Source of the DNA: Cichorium intybus
Lineage: Eukaryota; Streptophyta; Magnoliopsida; Asterales; Asteraceae
Direction of reading: 5' to 3'
Assembly (NCBI GenBank): GCA_023525715.1
Contig: CM042013.1
Location: 72,446,994-72,510,993 of the forward strand
DNA length: 64,000 nucleotides
Shown: positions 40,797-53,357 of the stretch, in pieces
How the letters are laid out: every line of letters starts with the position of its first letter
Position numbering within the stretch: the stretch's first letter is position 1
Made by a program: the position numbers and the translations under genes
The notes under the pieces: model-generated
Database searches by the model: none
What the model was told of the DNA's origin: nothing
Seen by the model: the letters and a program-made list of their open reading frames with translations, nothing else

Positions 40797-43188
40797 GTAA
40801 TCTTGTTTGTAGGGTTGCTTAACTCATTCCCCATGAGTGTGTCACTGTAGCTTCATGATTCAAGGATTTCATGAAGAAAGACGAGAAAGAACAAAGAAGA
40901 AGAAGGAGTGAAGAATGAAATCAAATGTTTGATTTTCGGATGGGAATCTGTCATATGTTGTATAATTTGTAGAAAAATCATACGATGTCCAAATCAGGAG
41001 ATTCTAGTGCCCATGGTTTCGTCTCGATGTCTTTTTCAGTTCATCAGTTGGGGTCCAGACCTCCTTCGGTCGTTTTCCAGGGTTTGGAACCCGATTTCCA
41101 TGAGTATGATTTCTGTGTCCAATTATGTTGTGAAATTCTTGTAAAATCGTGTATTCATTGGATTGTTCTGAAATTTTGTGTGGAGAAGAACCTTGTCATG
41201 ATCCATACTCGACCAAAAGGGATTGACTCAGTTTATTGTTTTGGTTTGGACTTTGGTGTGTGCAATCCGACCTCCACAGATTGGTTGCTGCACACCTAGG
41301 TCAACTTGTGGGATTTTTAATTCCCAAATGGTTCATATTTTTGGTCTGAAATTTTGAGGGGAAGTACATCCTCATGTCTAGTGTGTTCCATCCAGAGGGC
41401 TTGATCCAATTCAATTCGGAAGCTAGGGTTCCGATGCCTTCTCTTTGACTGAACCAGAATTGTCGCTGTGCACATTGTCCTTGTTGCACGATATTTAATT
41501 CTCAGTTGGCTTATGCTTTGAGTTTGATTTTTGGATGAGAGCTTTATCTACATGTCTAGTGTAACTCATCCAAATGGCTTGACTTATTTCCTTTCAGAAG
41601 TCAGGTTGTTGGACAAATCTTGTCAACCTATGCTGAGTTGTGACAGAAATGTTGCTGCTCATTTCCTTCATATTGTATGATTTTTAATTCTTAATTAGTT
41701 TGTCTTTTGGGTCTGAATTTCGGAGGGTAGTCTCTTGGTTATATATAGTATGCCTATGTAAGAGGGTTTCCCTTGATTCCATTCCCAAGTGGAATGGAAT
41801 TGGTGATTCCTCCGTTAATCCAGATTTGTGACAGATTGCACTGTCAATCTTGTTACTTATTTACTAAGGTCTTAGAGTGTGATTCAAGTCTCGGTACCTT
41901 CTCGAGACTTGTCATGTATTGTGTCTACTTTTCTGAATGTTTGAGTTTGTGCCATTCGGGTTTCTGAGTTGGGAGTTATGGTCAATTCTTTGACCATGCG
42001 TCTTAGATGTCAAAATCTAAAAATAAGTTAATAATGTGATATTAATCTATTAAGATGTAGATTAAGAGGTCTTTAATTATTACTAAGGCCTAGCTTGTAT
42101 TAATTAGATTGTTAAATGAACTCCTTAGGTATTAAGGAGTAAAGTTGAAGGAAAGGGAAACACAACGGGAAGAAGTGATTCTAATTAGACTTCTCTAACT
42201 AAACAAGGTGAGTATGTGTGGATTTTTCTAGTACATAGCAAAATGATATTTTCAGAAAATGAGATTTCAAAATACTTTTAAATACTAAAGTTTGGAAATA
42301 GTTTTGAAAGTAGCTCTAAGAGCTAAGTGTTTTAAAAGAGATTTTGAAGAGGTTCAATTTTTAAAGCTATTTCGAAAGAAGCTCCATATGTGGGCTTAAG
42401 ATGTTGAGATTAGTATTTAAAGAGATTTTGAAAGTGAGTCAAAAGTTTATAACTTTGAGTATGTTATGAATTGTGTTCATGTTTGACCAATTTGAGATGA
42501 AGTGAAGAAAGTAATGAAACAAGAAAGTAATGAAAGTGATAAGAGTCAGTTGTCCGGGCTAGGATCACCCACATAATCGGGAGATCTGAAGACACTACTG
42601 GGATGGTACCTCCCGTCGCGAAGTAGTTGTCTAGCTTAGCATAACCTTATGGTTGGATTTGTTCCAAGCCATGAAGGGGAGACAGAAGTAGCACAACCTT
42701 GCGGGTGGATCTGTTCCATCCCGTGAAGGGGAGTTGGTAAAAATGAGTTAAACCAATTCATGAGTTTCAGTTGGTCTTGAGAAATGAGAAAAGAGCAGTT
42801 TTAAGAATTATTTATGAAAAGCAGTTTTTAGCAGTTTTGAGATTTATTATAAAAATCAGTTTTGAGTATTCTACTTGTTTTGTATTACAAGTTTTAAGTA
42901 AGAAAGTTTTGGGTCTAAAACCCATATTACTCACGAGGCTTTATGTCTCATGTATTATTTGTTTTAAAATGCTATGTACTTAGGTAAGAAGAGCAGGAGC
43001 TTGACTACTACATAAGCTCTGAGGTTGGGACCAGTGTAAAATACAGATAAGTTTAAATTATGGCTTTTGTATGCAGTCTGTAATACCCCTTAAGAATAAG
43101 TTTGTAAAAAAAAATCAGCGACTTTTTGCAAGTCGCGTAGTGTAATATATCTTGTTTAATAAATGGTCTTGAGAAAAGGGGTGTTACA

Positions 43189-43874
43189 GTATTAGCCCTT
43201 TTTCTAGGCTATTTGCAGGAAGTAAAAAATGAAAAAACAGGGGTTTATCGACAACCTAACCTAATTCCGTAACAATACGCTGCATCACTTCGATGTTGAT
43301 GTCATTTAAATTGATGTTGTCAACGTATGCGATCTCGCCTTTAAGGTATTCCCTAGTTGGCTGCATTGAGAAGAAACCGCTGTGGTGAAGTTCGATGGTG
43401 AAGAGACTGGTGTTATCGTCTACATTACAAAGGACAACCTCGGGTTAGTTCGAAGAACACACACTTAACCATGTGAGATGAAGACCTTACCATAACCAAA
43501 AGCTTCCAAGCTTTGAACACCTCTTTCCTCATTACCCACATCTTTTTCGACTAACAATAAACCTTCGATCGGAAAACGGCAACTGGTTCACTTGGCTTGA
43601 GTTTTGAAAGGTTTGAAAGGTCTGCACCGTATCTTCTGGTTTGTTTAATGACGAGATGGTCATTTAAGGCGCGAACTCATTACACCTGAAAGAGGACCAA
43701 AGAAAAGGACCAAAATACCCCCACGTGAGGTGCACATGTGGGGGTTTGACATTTTAAGTTTCACGGTAACTGGCCTAGGGACCTTTTTGTAGTGCATCAC
43801 AAACCTTGGTGACCAAGAACATGATTTTACAATAGCTTTTCCTAAAGTGCAAGATTTGGTAAACTTCAGGGACC
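43189..43874. other. right part of the MULE: N-terminal transposase exon and right inverted repeat
   Basis: 43194-43450 holds the minus-strand N-terminal transposase segment. 43660-43874 is the right inverted repeat, complementary to 25864-26090. The part between has no supported feature beyond the probable promoter of the transposase. Confidence 0.7.
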
Positions 43875-43879
43875 AAAAC

Positions 43880-46346
43880 TGTAACACCCGGCTTTTAAAA
43901 CAAAAACACCCCTGAAAAATTTTTCATTTAAAACACAGATTTCGATACATAAAACCATAACAAGGGGTATATTTTAATAAATACGGGTACAAGTGTATCA
44001 AGGAGAGTATAAAATACCGTAGTCTCCTTTTAAGCCGGGCTGCTACTAACAGCATCTAAGAGTCCTACTTCACGAGTCACGGACTCTATCTTGTCCCCTA
44101 CCAGTATCATGCTAACCTGCAGGGACAGTAAACAATGGTATGAGCTACAAAGCTCAGTGAGTAATCAAATCTACAATTAACACGTATTAAATACAATCAT
44201 GTATTTGTCTGGATATCGAATCAAAACTCCTAGCCTTACTGGCTGACCGTATATCTCTTAGGATTTCACATCCTAAATTATAGTCTTACAGACTACAACA
44301 TGATAACCTGCAATTATCAAACCACGTCAGTTATTTACACATATAACCATATACAACTATTTCTGTCCCATCTCTCTCAGTCACATCGGACTGCACCGTA
44401 TATCATGGCTATTTAAGCCGTACACTGTATCATAGCTATATAAGCTGCATCAAAACATTATCAATATACAATTCATAGCCCGCAGGCCGCATCAGCTGGG
44501 TTCAATAACCCGATATCATAGCCAAAAGGCCGCACCATGTACCTGTAACAATATCATAGCCATATAGGCTGCACCGGTTAGATATGGCTCACGGGTTAGC
44601 CCGCTGTTGCCGTGGCTCACGGGTTAGCCCGCTGTTGCCTAGACTCACGGGTTAGCCCGCTGTTGTCTATATAAGTTTGGCTCATCAAAGTAAACCATGG
44701 CTCACGGGTTAGCCCGCTGTTGCCTAGACTCACGGGTTAGCCCGCTGTTGTCTATATATTGGTTTGACTTATCAGAATAAATTATGGCTCACGGGAAAAT
44801 CCCGCTGTTGCCTAGACTCACGGCTGGTTCCGGTCTTGTCTATATAAGTTTTATTGACTCACGGCTGGTTCCGGTCTTGTCATTTTATTTTATATATATG
44901 TATTGACTCACAGCTCCGTTCTTGTCATCGCAATGACTCACGGCTTATCTGGTATTGTCTTTTACATATATTTTTACACTTGTCATTTTCGTCCCTCGAA
45001 GTCGTTTCAACCTGTAACAATACAATCATCATATATCGCATATGATATCAGTGAGATTACTCACCTGAAGGATTATTACAACTAATTTGTTGTTCCTTGC
45101 TTTCCGATACGATCCGTAGAATTTTGTCCCGCACCTATAATTTAATCATTTTCAACATGATTATAGGTTAATACCCATTTCAAACTAACTCTAATACACT
45201 AGAGTTCAATAAAACATTGTTATAAACAATGCCTAGTTAATAAATTTTCCGTTTACTAACTTTATATGAATTTTACTATTCACCGGAACATTCGGATCGG
45301 TCTACAGTGCCCCCGAGGGGTCGAAAACTCAATCTAAAAATTTTCCCAAACTTTTCAGACCATAATACACCTATGGTTCAGATTTGGGCTTAATCGGACA
45401 AGCAACGCAAAAGATAGCGTTTCAAAGTTTCTGTCTGGAAACTGACCACAGGCGCGCCGCGCCTAGATAGGGGCGCACCGCGCCCAGCGCCTGCAGGTGC
45501 TTCCTGTCCAGTCGCGATTTTGCACTGTAGCATGCTGTTTTTGGCTCATAAGTCCTTAATCAGGTCATTAATCGATTGGGGTTTGTTTCTAGGCTAAAAC
45601 CTTATACTTTAACAAGGTTTTTAACCATCCAAAACAACCAATTCAATCAAAATGAAGAATTAGGGTTCTTAGATTCTAACAACCCCAAACTTCAAATTCA
45701 TCACTAATAACAACCTACTTCCATTTTCTTGAGTTAAGTCCTTTCTAGCATGACTCAATGGAAGCATTAGGCTATTACAACACATAATCACAACTGAAAT
45801 ACAGTTTCTAGTTCATCATGTGAAGAACACATCCAAGAACTTGGCTAGGAAGTGAATTTACTAACCTTCAAAGCTTAGGAATCACCAATTCCAAGCTAGG
45901 ATTCCAATTCTTGTACTAAGCTTCATGATCTCTGCAGAAAATGCTCTCCAAAATCCACTCCCGTAGCTGCACAACAATGGCCAGTCAACAAGAGAGTCAA
46001 ACTCTCTATTTATACCACAAAATTTACATTTTTGGTCCTAAAGTTCCATTTCTTGAACTTTGACCACCAAAATCAAGTTTTATTACAATAAAACTTCCAT
46101 TTCTTACATTTTGGCCACAACCAACAATATTTTTACATAATTGGTCGTTGACTTGGTCAAATGACCAAAATACACTTTTTCGGTAAAACGACCAAAAATC
46201 AGTTTTTATAACATTTTAAGTCCAAAACTCAAAATATTATTTCAAACCAAATACTTTTCTGTCCAAAAGACCATTTTACCCTTACAAGGTAAAATGACCA
46301 ATTTACCCTTTTATAATAATTATATAAAGAGTATCTTGGCGTTACA
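43880..46346 (-). repeat. 3' LTR of the minus-strand gypsy element
   Basis: 2467 bp. Starts TGTAACACCCGG and ends TTGGCGTTACA on the plus strand. Contains the GTTAGCCCG minisatellite at 44583-44960. Open frames inside it (for example near 44854-45085) recur in the other LTR and are not genes. Confidence 0.95.
44560..44965. repeat. hairpin minisatellite in the gypsy LTR (left copy)
   Basis: Tandem units GGCTCACGGGTTAGCCCG, each able to form a CGGG-TTAG-CCCG hairpin, alternate with GACTCACGGGTTAGCCCG. They then grade into CACGGCTGGTTCCGGTCTTG and CACAGCTCCGTTCTTGTC units. Confidence 0.9.
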
Positions 46347-49300
46347 AATTCTCCCCTCCTTCAAAAGATTTCGTCCCCGAAATCATACAAACAAACGAGG
46401 GTAACTCTTTCTCGTTACAATTCCGGTTTCTCATATCACATGGAAACCTTTATGGTATTGCCTAAGCACTTAACCATACTAAACTTCGTATCTCGTGGTT
46501 ACATCACCACACGCATATCACTCATCCGGTTGTCCCGGGTACCATAATCACTTATCTTCCTCATTTCACATGAGGGATTCGTTAACATCTATCAATCTAT
46601 GTTCTCAGAACCCTGAGACCCAGAGAAAACTTTACAATCATCTTGAAGTTCATCAAGGATATTCAATCAACACACCGCAATTTCTTGCGTTTGGGATATA
46701 CAGAAAGGTCCAATCAACAAGGACTCAACTTTCCTTTTTGTCCCACATCGATTACTAGTCCTTCTGAAAGGTTACTTTGAGTTCCACTATCTTCCCTTAC
46801 TTGGGGTTTCAATCGTTATACTCGACAATCCGCATACTACTCTTGTCGATCTTGGTCTATTTCCAAGCTTTCTCGAACTTGTCAAATCTTTTCTTCTGTT
46901 TGAGATACAATCTCAGGTTTAATCAACGGCTCCACCCCAACTTCTGTCCAGCAAATCAGCGTGCAACACGGTAGTCTATACAATACTTCTTACAAGTCAA
47001 TAAAACACTAGTATAATACCTATACTAATCTACAACTTCTACCAAGGATAGACGGTCATCTAGTCTTCCGCTAGGGTCTGTTATGAAGATTTCAGGCATA
47101 ACTCCTAAGGTCTGCATCATTATCTCACTTCATCAATCCATCTGGGATTCGCACACAGTACTTACTAGTACTTTTGAGCTAAAAATTCTAAGAATTAATG
47201 CTAAATTCAGCAATTAATTCTAGTATCTCGATCCGATACAGTTCGCGCCGATAACTCACGTCGATAATTTTCTTTATCTTAGTAGTTTTTCACTACTTTT
47301 CCACTCTTAATTTCTTCTTAGTCAGTATAAATATACACTGATTTCATCAATCAACCTGCAATTTACCCATATGGTGTCATACTCATACGGTATTTGCAAA
47401 GACTTTACTACAAAGTCTATGATATTTTTCGTCCCATTTCATTTTTGGGACCGACAGTCCACATACTTCTAATGATTTGACTGTAGTTACACACAAGTCA
47501 AACACTTTTCACATGTCTTTCAATGTCTTTCTTCAGCCCCGGCCACCAACACATAGGTTTTATCGACCTATACAGTTTGGTATTGCCCCGGGTATGCTGC
47601 ATATCTGATACAAAATACATCTTTTCAAGATGATTTTTATGTTTCACTTGGCTTTGGAACTCACATACACAATCACCAAGGTTTTTCAAACTCCGTGAAT
47701 TTCTAGCTAGCTTCTTTCAATAGCTAATCATTCATTTACTTTTCACAATTTCAGACTTGCACACGTCTTTCTGTGCTACCCGAATCAACTCAGGTAATCA
47801 ATTTGCCACATTCACGCATGTGGATGTAACCTACAAAGGTTACTCTTTCTAATTCAAGGCATCTATAATCACATACGCCTTTCTGAGATGGTACAAGATT
47901 TCATACCCGAAATCTCTAAGTAACCCATCTATCTTTGCTATCTCGTTTTCAGCTTCTTTTGATCAATTAAGTATTTCAACTTTTATGATCTTATCGCAAT
48001 AAGTTTTACACCATACAAATAGTGTTTTCAAAGCTTAAATGCCACGTTCATAATTGCTACCGCAATGTCATGTATCCACAGTCAACGTTGGATCCATTTC
48101 AATGATCCAATCTATCTTCTCTACTTAGCATCATTGCTAATGTTAGAGGTTCACACAAGGTTTATTCCAAACCTTTACAACATATCTGTGGTCTTTCTAC
48201 CACTCAGATTTTACACTTTTTCTTGGTCAACTCCAGTCAGCTAACCAGCAATCAAGGAGCAGTTTTCTACAACTCTCCTATAATAACCCGCCAAATCCAA
48301 GGAACTACAATGTCAGTCAGATTCCTCAGGCGGTTCCAGTTTTTACCACATCATCTATCCCACTGGATTTATTTTATCATCTTTGGCAGTATTATCATGC
48401 CCAAAGGGTTGAAACTTCTTTTAGCCAAATTTTCATACTTGGAGAATTTTACATATCACTGCACTCAGTGAAGTAACTCCAGTATCTGGTACAATGTACC
48501 TCATATTCAATCTGGTTTCGAGAATATCACATTCTCAGTAGTCAATGTACATACACATTAACTTATCTTTCTTCTTTTCAAACAGATAGGGCTCCATCTG
48601 ATGACACTTACAGTCATATGAGATCCCAATTTAAAAACAATTTCTTTCAATTGTTTTACCACTCTGCCATCTCTGCAGAGGCCAATAAACACAGAGCCTA
48701 GATAACAGGAACGGCTCCCAATACCAGCTTAATCATAAGCTCTTCTTGCCAATCTGGCAGAAATCTTGGAAGTTCTTTTCAAAAGAATCATCCGAAAATT
48801 TATTTAAAGTAGTACACTACTTTCACCACTTTATTAAGCTTGGCCCATACCACGTATGCCAACTACAACATCATTCCTTTACTAACTCTTTTCCGAGTTT
48901 AAGTAAAGAAGCTAACCGGTATTCTCAACAACGGCCATTTACCATGGATTTTCATCCGCTCATTTCTGCTTTCTGAACCATCATGTTCATATTTCTACAA
49001 TTCATGTTAGCATAATTAATTGCTAACCAAATCCTAAGCACAATTGCTTCAGATTTGCTGGTAGTCATCGGCTTCAGATTCATAGGGAAAAATGGTCCCG
49101 TAAATCTTAGGCAGACTACATTCCAGGTGTTCAATATCTTGAACATACTTGCTATCTACAATAGCTATTTCAAATATTTCATCCAAAATCATTGATGAAA
49201 AATTCAAACAAGACATCAAGTCATCGATCCAAAGCATAACTTCATGGATCAAATATAACATACACGAGTTATATTCAGAACAATGACATATGCGACTATA

Positions 49301-50051
49301 TCAGTCTCCTCACGAGCTTCTTCCACAACCTACTGGGATGCTCATGGTACCACGGGTCCTTTTCGACCATTTGTTCCTTCTTTCTTTCCTGGGTTCATCA
49401 CCCGTTACTCCACATTTCACATGTGAGTATTTCATAAAGAAGTGATCTATAGTTCCACACTGGAACCACTTCCGTCCCATACAACAAGTTCGAGCAATCT
49501 GCTCCTATCATCTGCAATTTCAGCATGTCAACAGTAGAGTCTCAACTCTACAATCTTCCTTAGTGCCTTTCCTGCACTGATCACTATACATAGTAGCTCT
49601 GTTTTGGTCCTTTTCCTATAAGGTTGGACCCAGTCTGTGGTAACTTCTCCCGAAGCGTCCACTAATCGTTTTCTGCTTTTTTCTTGTAGTCTCAACTACT
49701 TGTCTTTCACCTTGATATAACTAAGGTGAGCAACCGATTTCTTTATCTGACCACATCAGCTAACATTGCTCGTCATGTGGATTTTCTGCTATTCATCTCA
49801 TTGCCCCTCGTTCAATGGAGTCTTGAGAAAAGGCTGATCCGCCTCTTAAAGTTACACGCACTAAATTCCTCCCAGTAATACCCGCTGCTCATACTTCTTA
49901 TACGTTAGAAGTCAGCAATAGTTAGGTTATATATGTATAAATAACAACTATATACACCTAACAGTTCATCATGTCTACTGTTTCAGGGTTTAAGTCCAGG
50001 AATCTACTCTATAGACACCTAGTTCACTTAAACCTGGCTCTGATACCAACT
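46347..50051 (-). pseudogene. decayed gypsy gag-pol interior
   Basis: Minus-strand remnants. About 49440-49530 is gag with a degenerate double zinc knuckle (WFQCGTIDHF). About 48510-48610 is reverse transcriptase (PYLFEKKKDKLMCMYIDY, then an immediate stop). 47498-47610 is the integrase zinc-binding end (HTRGNTKLYR, CWWPGLKKDIERHV). RT before integrase is the Ty3/gypsy order. Frames are short and interrupted throughout. At 3.7 kb the interior is shorter than the usual 5 kb or so, implying deletions. No intact protein is encoded. Confidence 0.85.
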
Positions 50052-52518
50052 TGTAACACCCGGCTTTTAAAACAAAAACACCCCTGAAAAATTTTTCATT
50101 TAAAACACAGATTTCGATACATAAAACCATAACAAGGGGTATATTTTAATAAATACGGGTACAAGTGTATCAAGGAGAGTATAAAATACCGTAGTCTCCT
50201 TTTAAGCCGGGCTGCTACTAACAGCATCTAAGAGTCCTACTTCACGAGTCACGGACTCTATCTTGTCCCCTACCAGTATCATGCTAACCTGCAGGGACAG
50301 TAAACAATGGTATGAGCTACAAAGCTCAGTGAGTAATCAAATCTACAATTAACACGTATTAAATACAATCATGTATTTGTCTGGATATCGAATCAAAACT
50401 CCTAGCCTTACTGGCTGACCGTATATCTCTTAGGATTTCACATCCTAAATTATAGTCTTACAGACTACAACATGATAACCTGCAATTATCAAACCACGTC
50501 AGTTATTTACACATATAACCATATACAACTATTTCTGTCCCATCTCTCTCAGTCACATCGGACTGCACCGTATATCATGGCTATTTAAGCCGTACACTGT
50601 ATCATAGCTATATAAGCTGCATCAAAACATTATCAATATACCATTCATAGCCCGCAGGCCGCATCAGCTGGGTTCAATAACCCGATATCATAGCCAAAAG
50701 GCCGCACCATGTACCTGTAACAATATCATAGCCATATAGGCTGCACCGGTTAGATATGGCTCACGGGTTAGCCCGCTGTTGCCGTGGCTCACGGGTTAGC
50801 CCGCTGTTGCCTAGACTCACGGGTTAGCCCGCTGTTGTCTATATAAGTTTGGCTCATCAAAGTAAACCATGGCTCACGGGTTAGCCCGCTGTTGCCTAGA
50901 CTCACGGGTTAGCCCGCTGTTGTCTATATATTGGTTTGACTTATCAGAATAAATTATGGCTCACGGGAAAATCCCGCTGTTGCCTAGACTCACGGCTGGT
51001 TCCGGTCTTGTCTATATAAGTTTTATTGACTCACGGCTGGTTCCGGTCTTGTCATTTTATTTTATATATATGTATTGACTCACAGCTCCGTTCTTGTCAT
51101 CGCAATGACTCACGGCTTATCTGGTATTGTCTTTTACATATATTTTTACACTTGTCATTTTCGTCCCTCGAAGTCGTTTCAACCTGTAACAATACAATCA
51201 TCATATATCGCATATGATATCAGTGAGATTACTCACCTGAAGGATTATTACAACTAATTTGTTGTTCCTTGCTTTCCGATACGATCCGTAGAATTTTGTC
51301 GCGCACCTATAATTTAATCATTTTCAACATGATTATAGGTTAATACCCATTTCAAACTAACTCTAATACACTAGAGTTCAATAAAACATTGTTATAAACA
51401 ATGCCTAGTTAATAAATTTTCCGTTTACTAACTTTATATGAATTTTACTATTCACCGGAACATTCGGATCGGTCTACAGTGCCCCCGAGGGGTCGAAAAC
51501 TCAATCTAAAAATTTTCCCAAACTTTTCAGACCATAATACACCTATGGTTCAGATTTGGGCTTAATCGGACAAGCAACGCAAAAGATAGCGTTTCAAAGT
51601 TTCTGTCTGGAAACTGACCACAGGCGCGCCGCGCCTAGATAGGGGCGCACCGCGCCCAGCGCCTGCAGGTGCTTCCTGTCCAGTCGCGATTTTGCACTGT
51701 AGCATGCTGTTTTTGGCTCATAAGTCCTTAATCAGGTCATTAATCGATTGGGGTTTGTTTCTAGGCTAAAACCTTATACTTTAACAAGGTTTTTAACCAT
51801 CCAAAACAACCAATTCAATCAAAATGAAGAATTAGGGTTCTTAGATTCTAACAACCCCAAACTTCAAATTCATCACTAATAACAACCTACTTCCATTTTC
51901 TTGAGTTAAGTCCTTTCTAGCATGACTCAATGGAAGCATTAGGCTATTACAACACATAATCACAACTGAAATACAGTTTCTAGTTCATCATGTGAAGAAC
52001 ACATCCAAGAACTTGGCTAGGAAGTGAATTTACTAACCTTCAAAGCTTAGGAATCACCAATTCCAAGCTAGGATTCCAATTCTTGTACTAAGCTTCATGA
52101 TCTCTGCAGAAAATGCTCTCCAAAATCCACTCCAGTAGCTGCACAACAATGGCCAGTCAACAAGAGAGTCAAACTCTCTATTTATACCACAAAATTTACA
52201 TTTTTGGTCCTAAAGTTCCATTTCTTGAACTTTGACCACCAAAATCAAGTTTTATTACAATAAAACTTCCATTTCTTACATTTTGGCCACAACCAACAAT
52301 ATTTTTACATAATTGGTCGTTGACTTGGTCAAATGACCAAAATACACTTTTTCGGTAAAACGACCAAAAATCAGTTTTTATAACATTTTAAGTCCAAAAC
52401 TCAAAATATTATTTCAAACCAAATACTTTTCTGTCCAAAAGACCATTTTACCCTTACAAGGTAAAATGACCAATTTACCCTTTTATAATAATTATATAAA
52501 GAGTATCTTGGCGTTACA
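50052..52518 (-). repeat. 5' LTR of the minus-strand gypsy element
   Basis: 2467 bp, near-identical to 43880-46346 in the same orientation. Its promoter would drive leftward transcription, away from the GPDHC1-like gene. Confidence 0.95.
50740..51140. repeat. hairpin minisatellite in the gypsy LTR (right copy)
   Basis: Same unit order and number as in the left LTR, consistent with both LTRs deriving from one template at insertion. Confidence 0.9.
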
Positions 52519-52690
52519 AAAACTGTAGTTTACTATTTTTATATTAATAAAAAACAATATGTTTAAATGACTTATTTCATTCATTTAGGCTAATCAAACA
52601 TGATAACAGAATGTAATGATTCATTCAATTAGCTTACTCATTTCATTACATCGTCCAATCTATTCCTTCATGATACCAAATATACCCTTA

Positions 52691-53357
52691 ATGTATGAAT
52701 ATTTAGGATGTTACAAATAGGTTGTTGCTTCTTATACCAAGTCTATATATAATACAAACTTTTATAATACAAAGGACCAATATGTAATTACCTCAAACTT
52801 GAAAGGAGTTCTCCGAAATTTGGACAAACTTAAACATTCTGGACAACCTCGTTGGAAACACCGCCGTGGGACTTACCCCCTTGGTGACTTCCAAACGTGA
52901 AAACCAGATAGTTTCTTCGGTTTCTTCTAAGCAAAAGCAAACTTCTGTTGCGAATTCGTCAACAAATTGGCTCGCAAATCCCTAACAAAGGGTTTCTGAA
53001 TCCCACACGTCACAAAGAAACGCAAAACCTACATTGGGTATGTAACTTCTCACCACTTTCCTCAAAATCAATCGACGTGTGAAGTCTGATGCATTTCGAG
53101 TTTAATTTCAGACTTTCAGCCGTTTGAAACTGAATTTCTTCATGGGTTTACTTCAGCCGACCTTCCTGTAGATGTTAAACGTGTTAAATTCATTACAAAA
53201 CACGTATTCACTTATTTCACCGCCACCGCTGTTTTCTCCGTCGTTTTCCTGTAGAATTCATACATATACACCAATATTCGCAATCGAAGATCTCACTCGA
53301 TACAAATTCGCCCAAAACCCAATTCAAATCAATCAAATTCATCGAGGTAAGAAAAAG
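52691..53357 (+). promoter_or_regulatory. upstream region and leader of the GPDHC1-like gene
   Basis: Only about 0.67 kb separates the end of the nested insertions from the ATG. ACGT cores occur at CACACGTCAC (about 53004) and CGACGTGTG (about 53074), possible bZIP-type sites (inference). The leader from about 53170 is rich in C and T. GGTAAG at 53346 could be a 5' UTR splice donor. Confidence 0.4.

Larger units (their letters stand above)
43880..52518 (-). mobile_element. Ty3/gypsy retrotransposon, minus strand, young but defective
   Basis: Target duplication AAAAC is perfect (43875-43879 and 52519-52523). The LTRs are equal in length (2467 bp each). By eye I found only three substitutions between them (near 44465/50641, 45124/51301 and 45963/52135). 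On the minus strand the primer site TGGTATCAGAGC (complement at 50037-50048) lies 3 bp inside the 5' LTR. The polypurine tract (complement of ATTCTCCCCTCCTT, 46348-46361) abuts the 3' LTR. The 3.7 kb interior holds decayed gag, RT and integrase pieces in that order. Confidence 0.95.

Noticed and set aside
40908..42983. Several plus-strand frames of 60-104 codons
   Set aside because: Short, unrelated to each other, and within the solo LTR; no family resemblance.
44560..44965. Possible clustered regulatory hairpins of a bacterial type
   Set aside because: They are minisatellite units inside LTRs and recur in all copies of the retrotransposon family.
44854..45085. Open frames duplicated exactly at 51026-51257
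   Set aside because: They lie in the minisatellite part of two near-identical gypsy LTRs; the duplication reflects the LTR pair, not a conserved gene.
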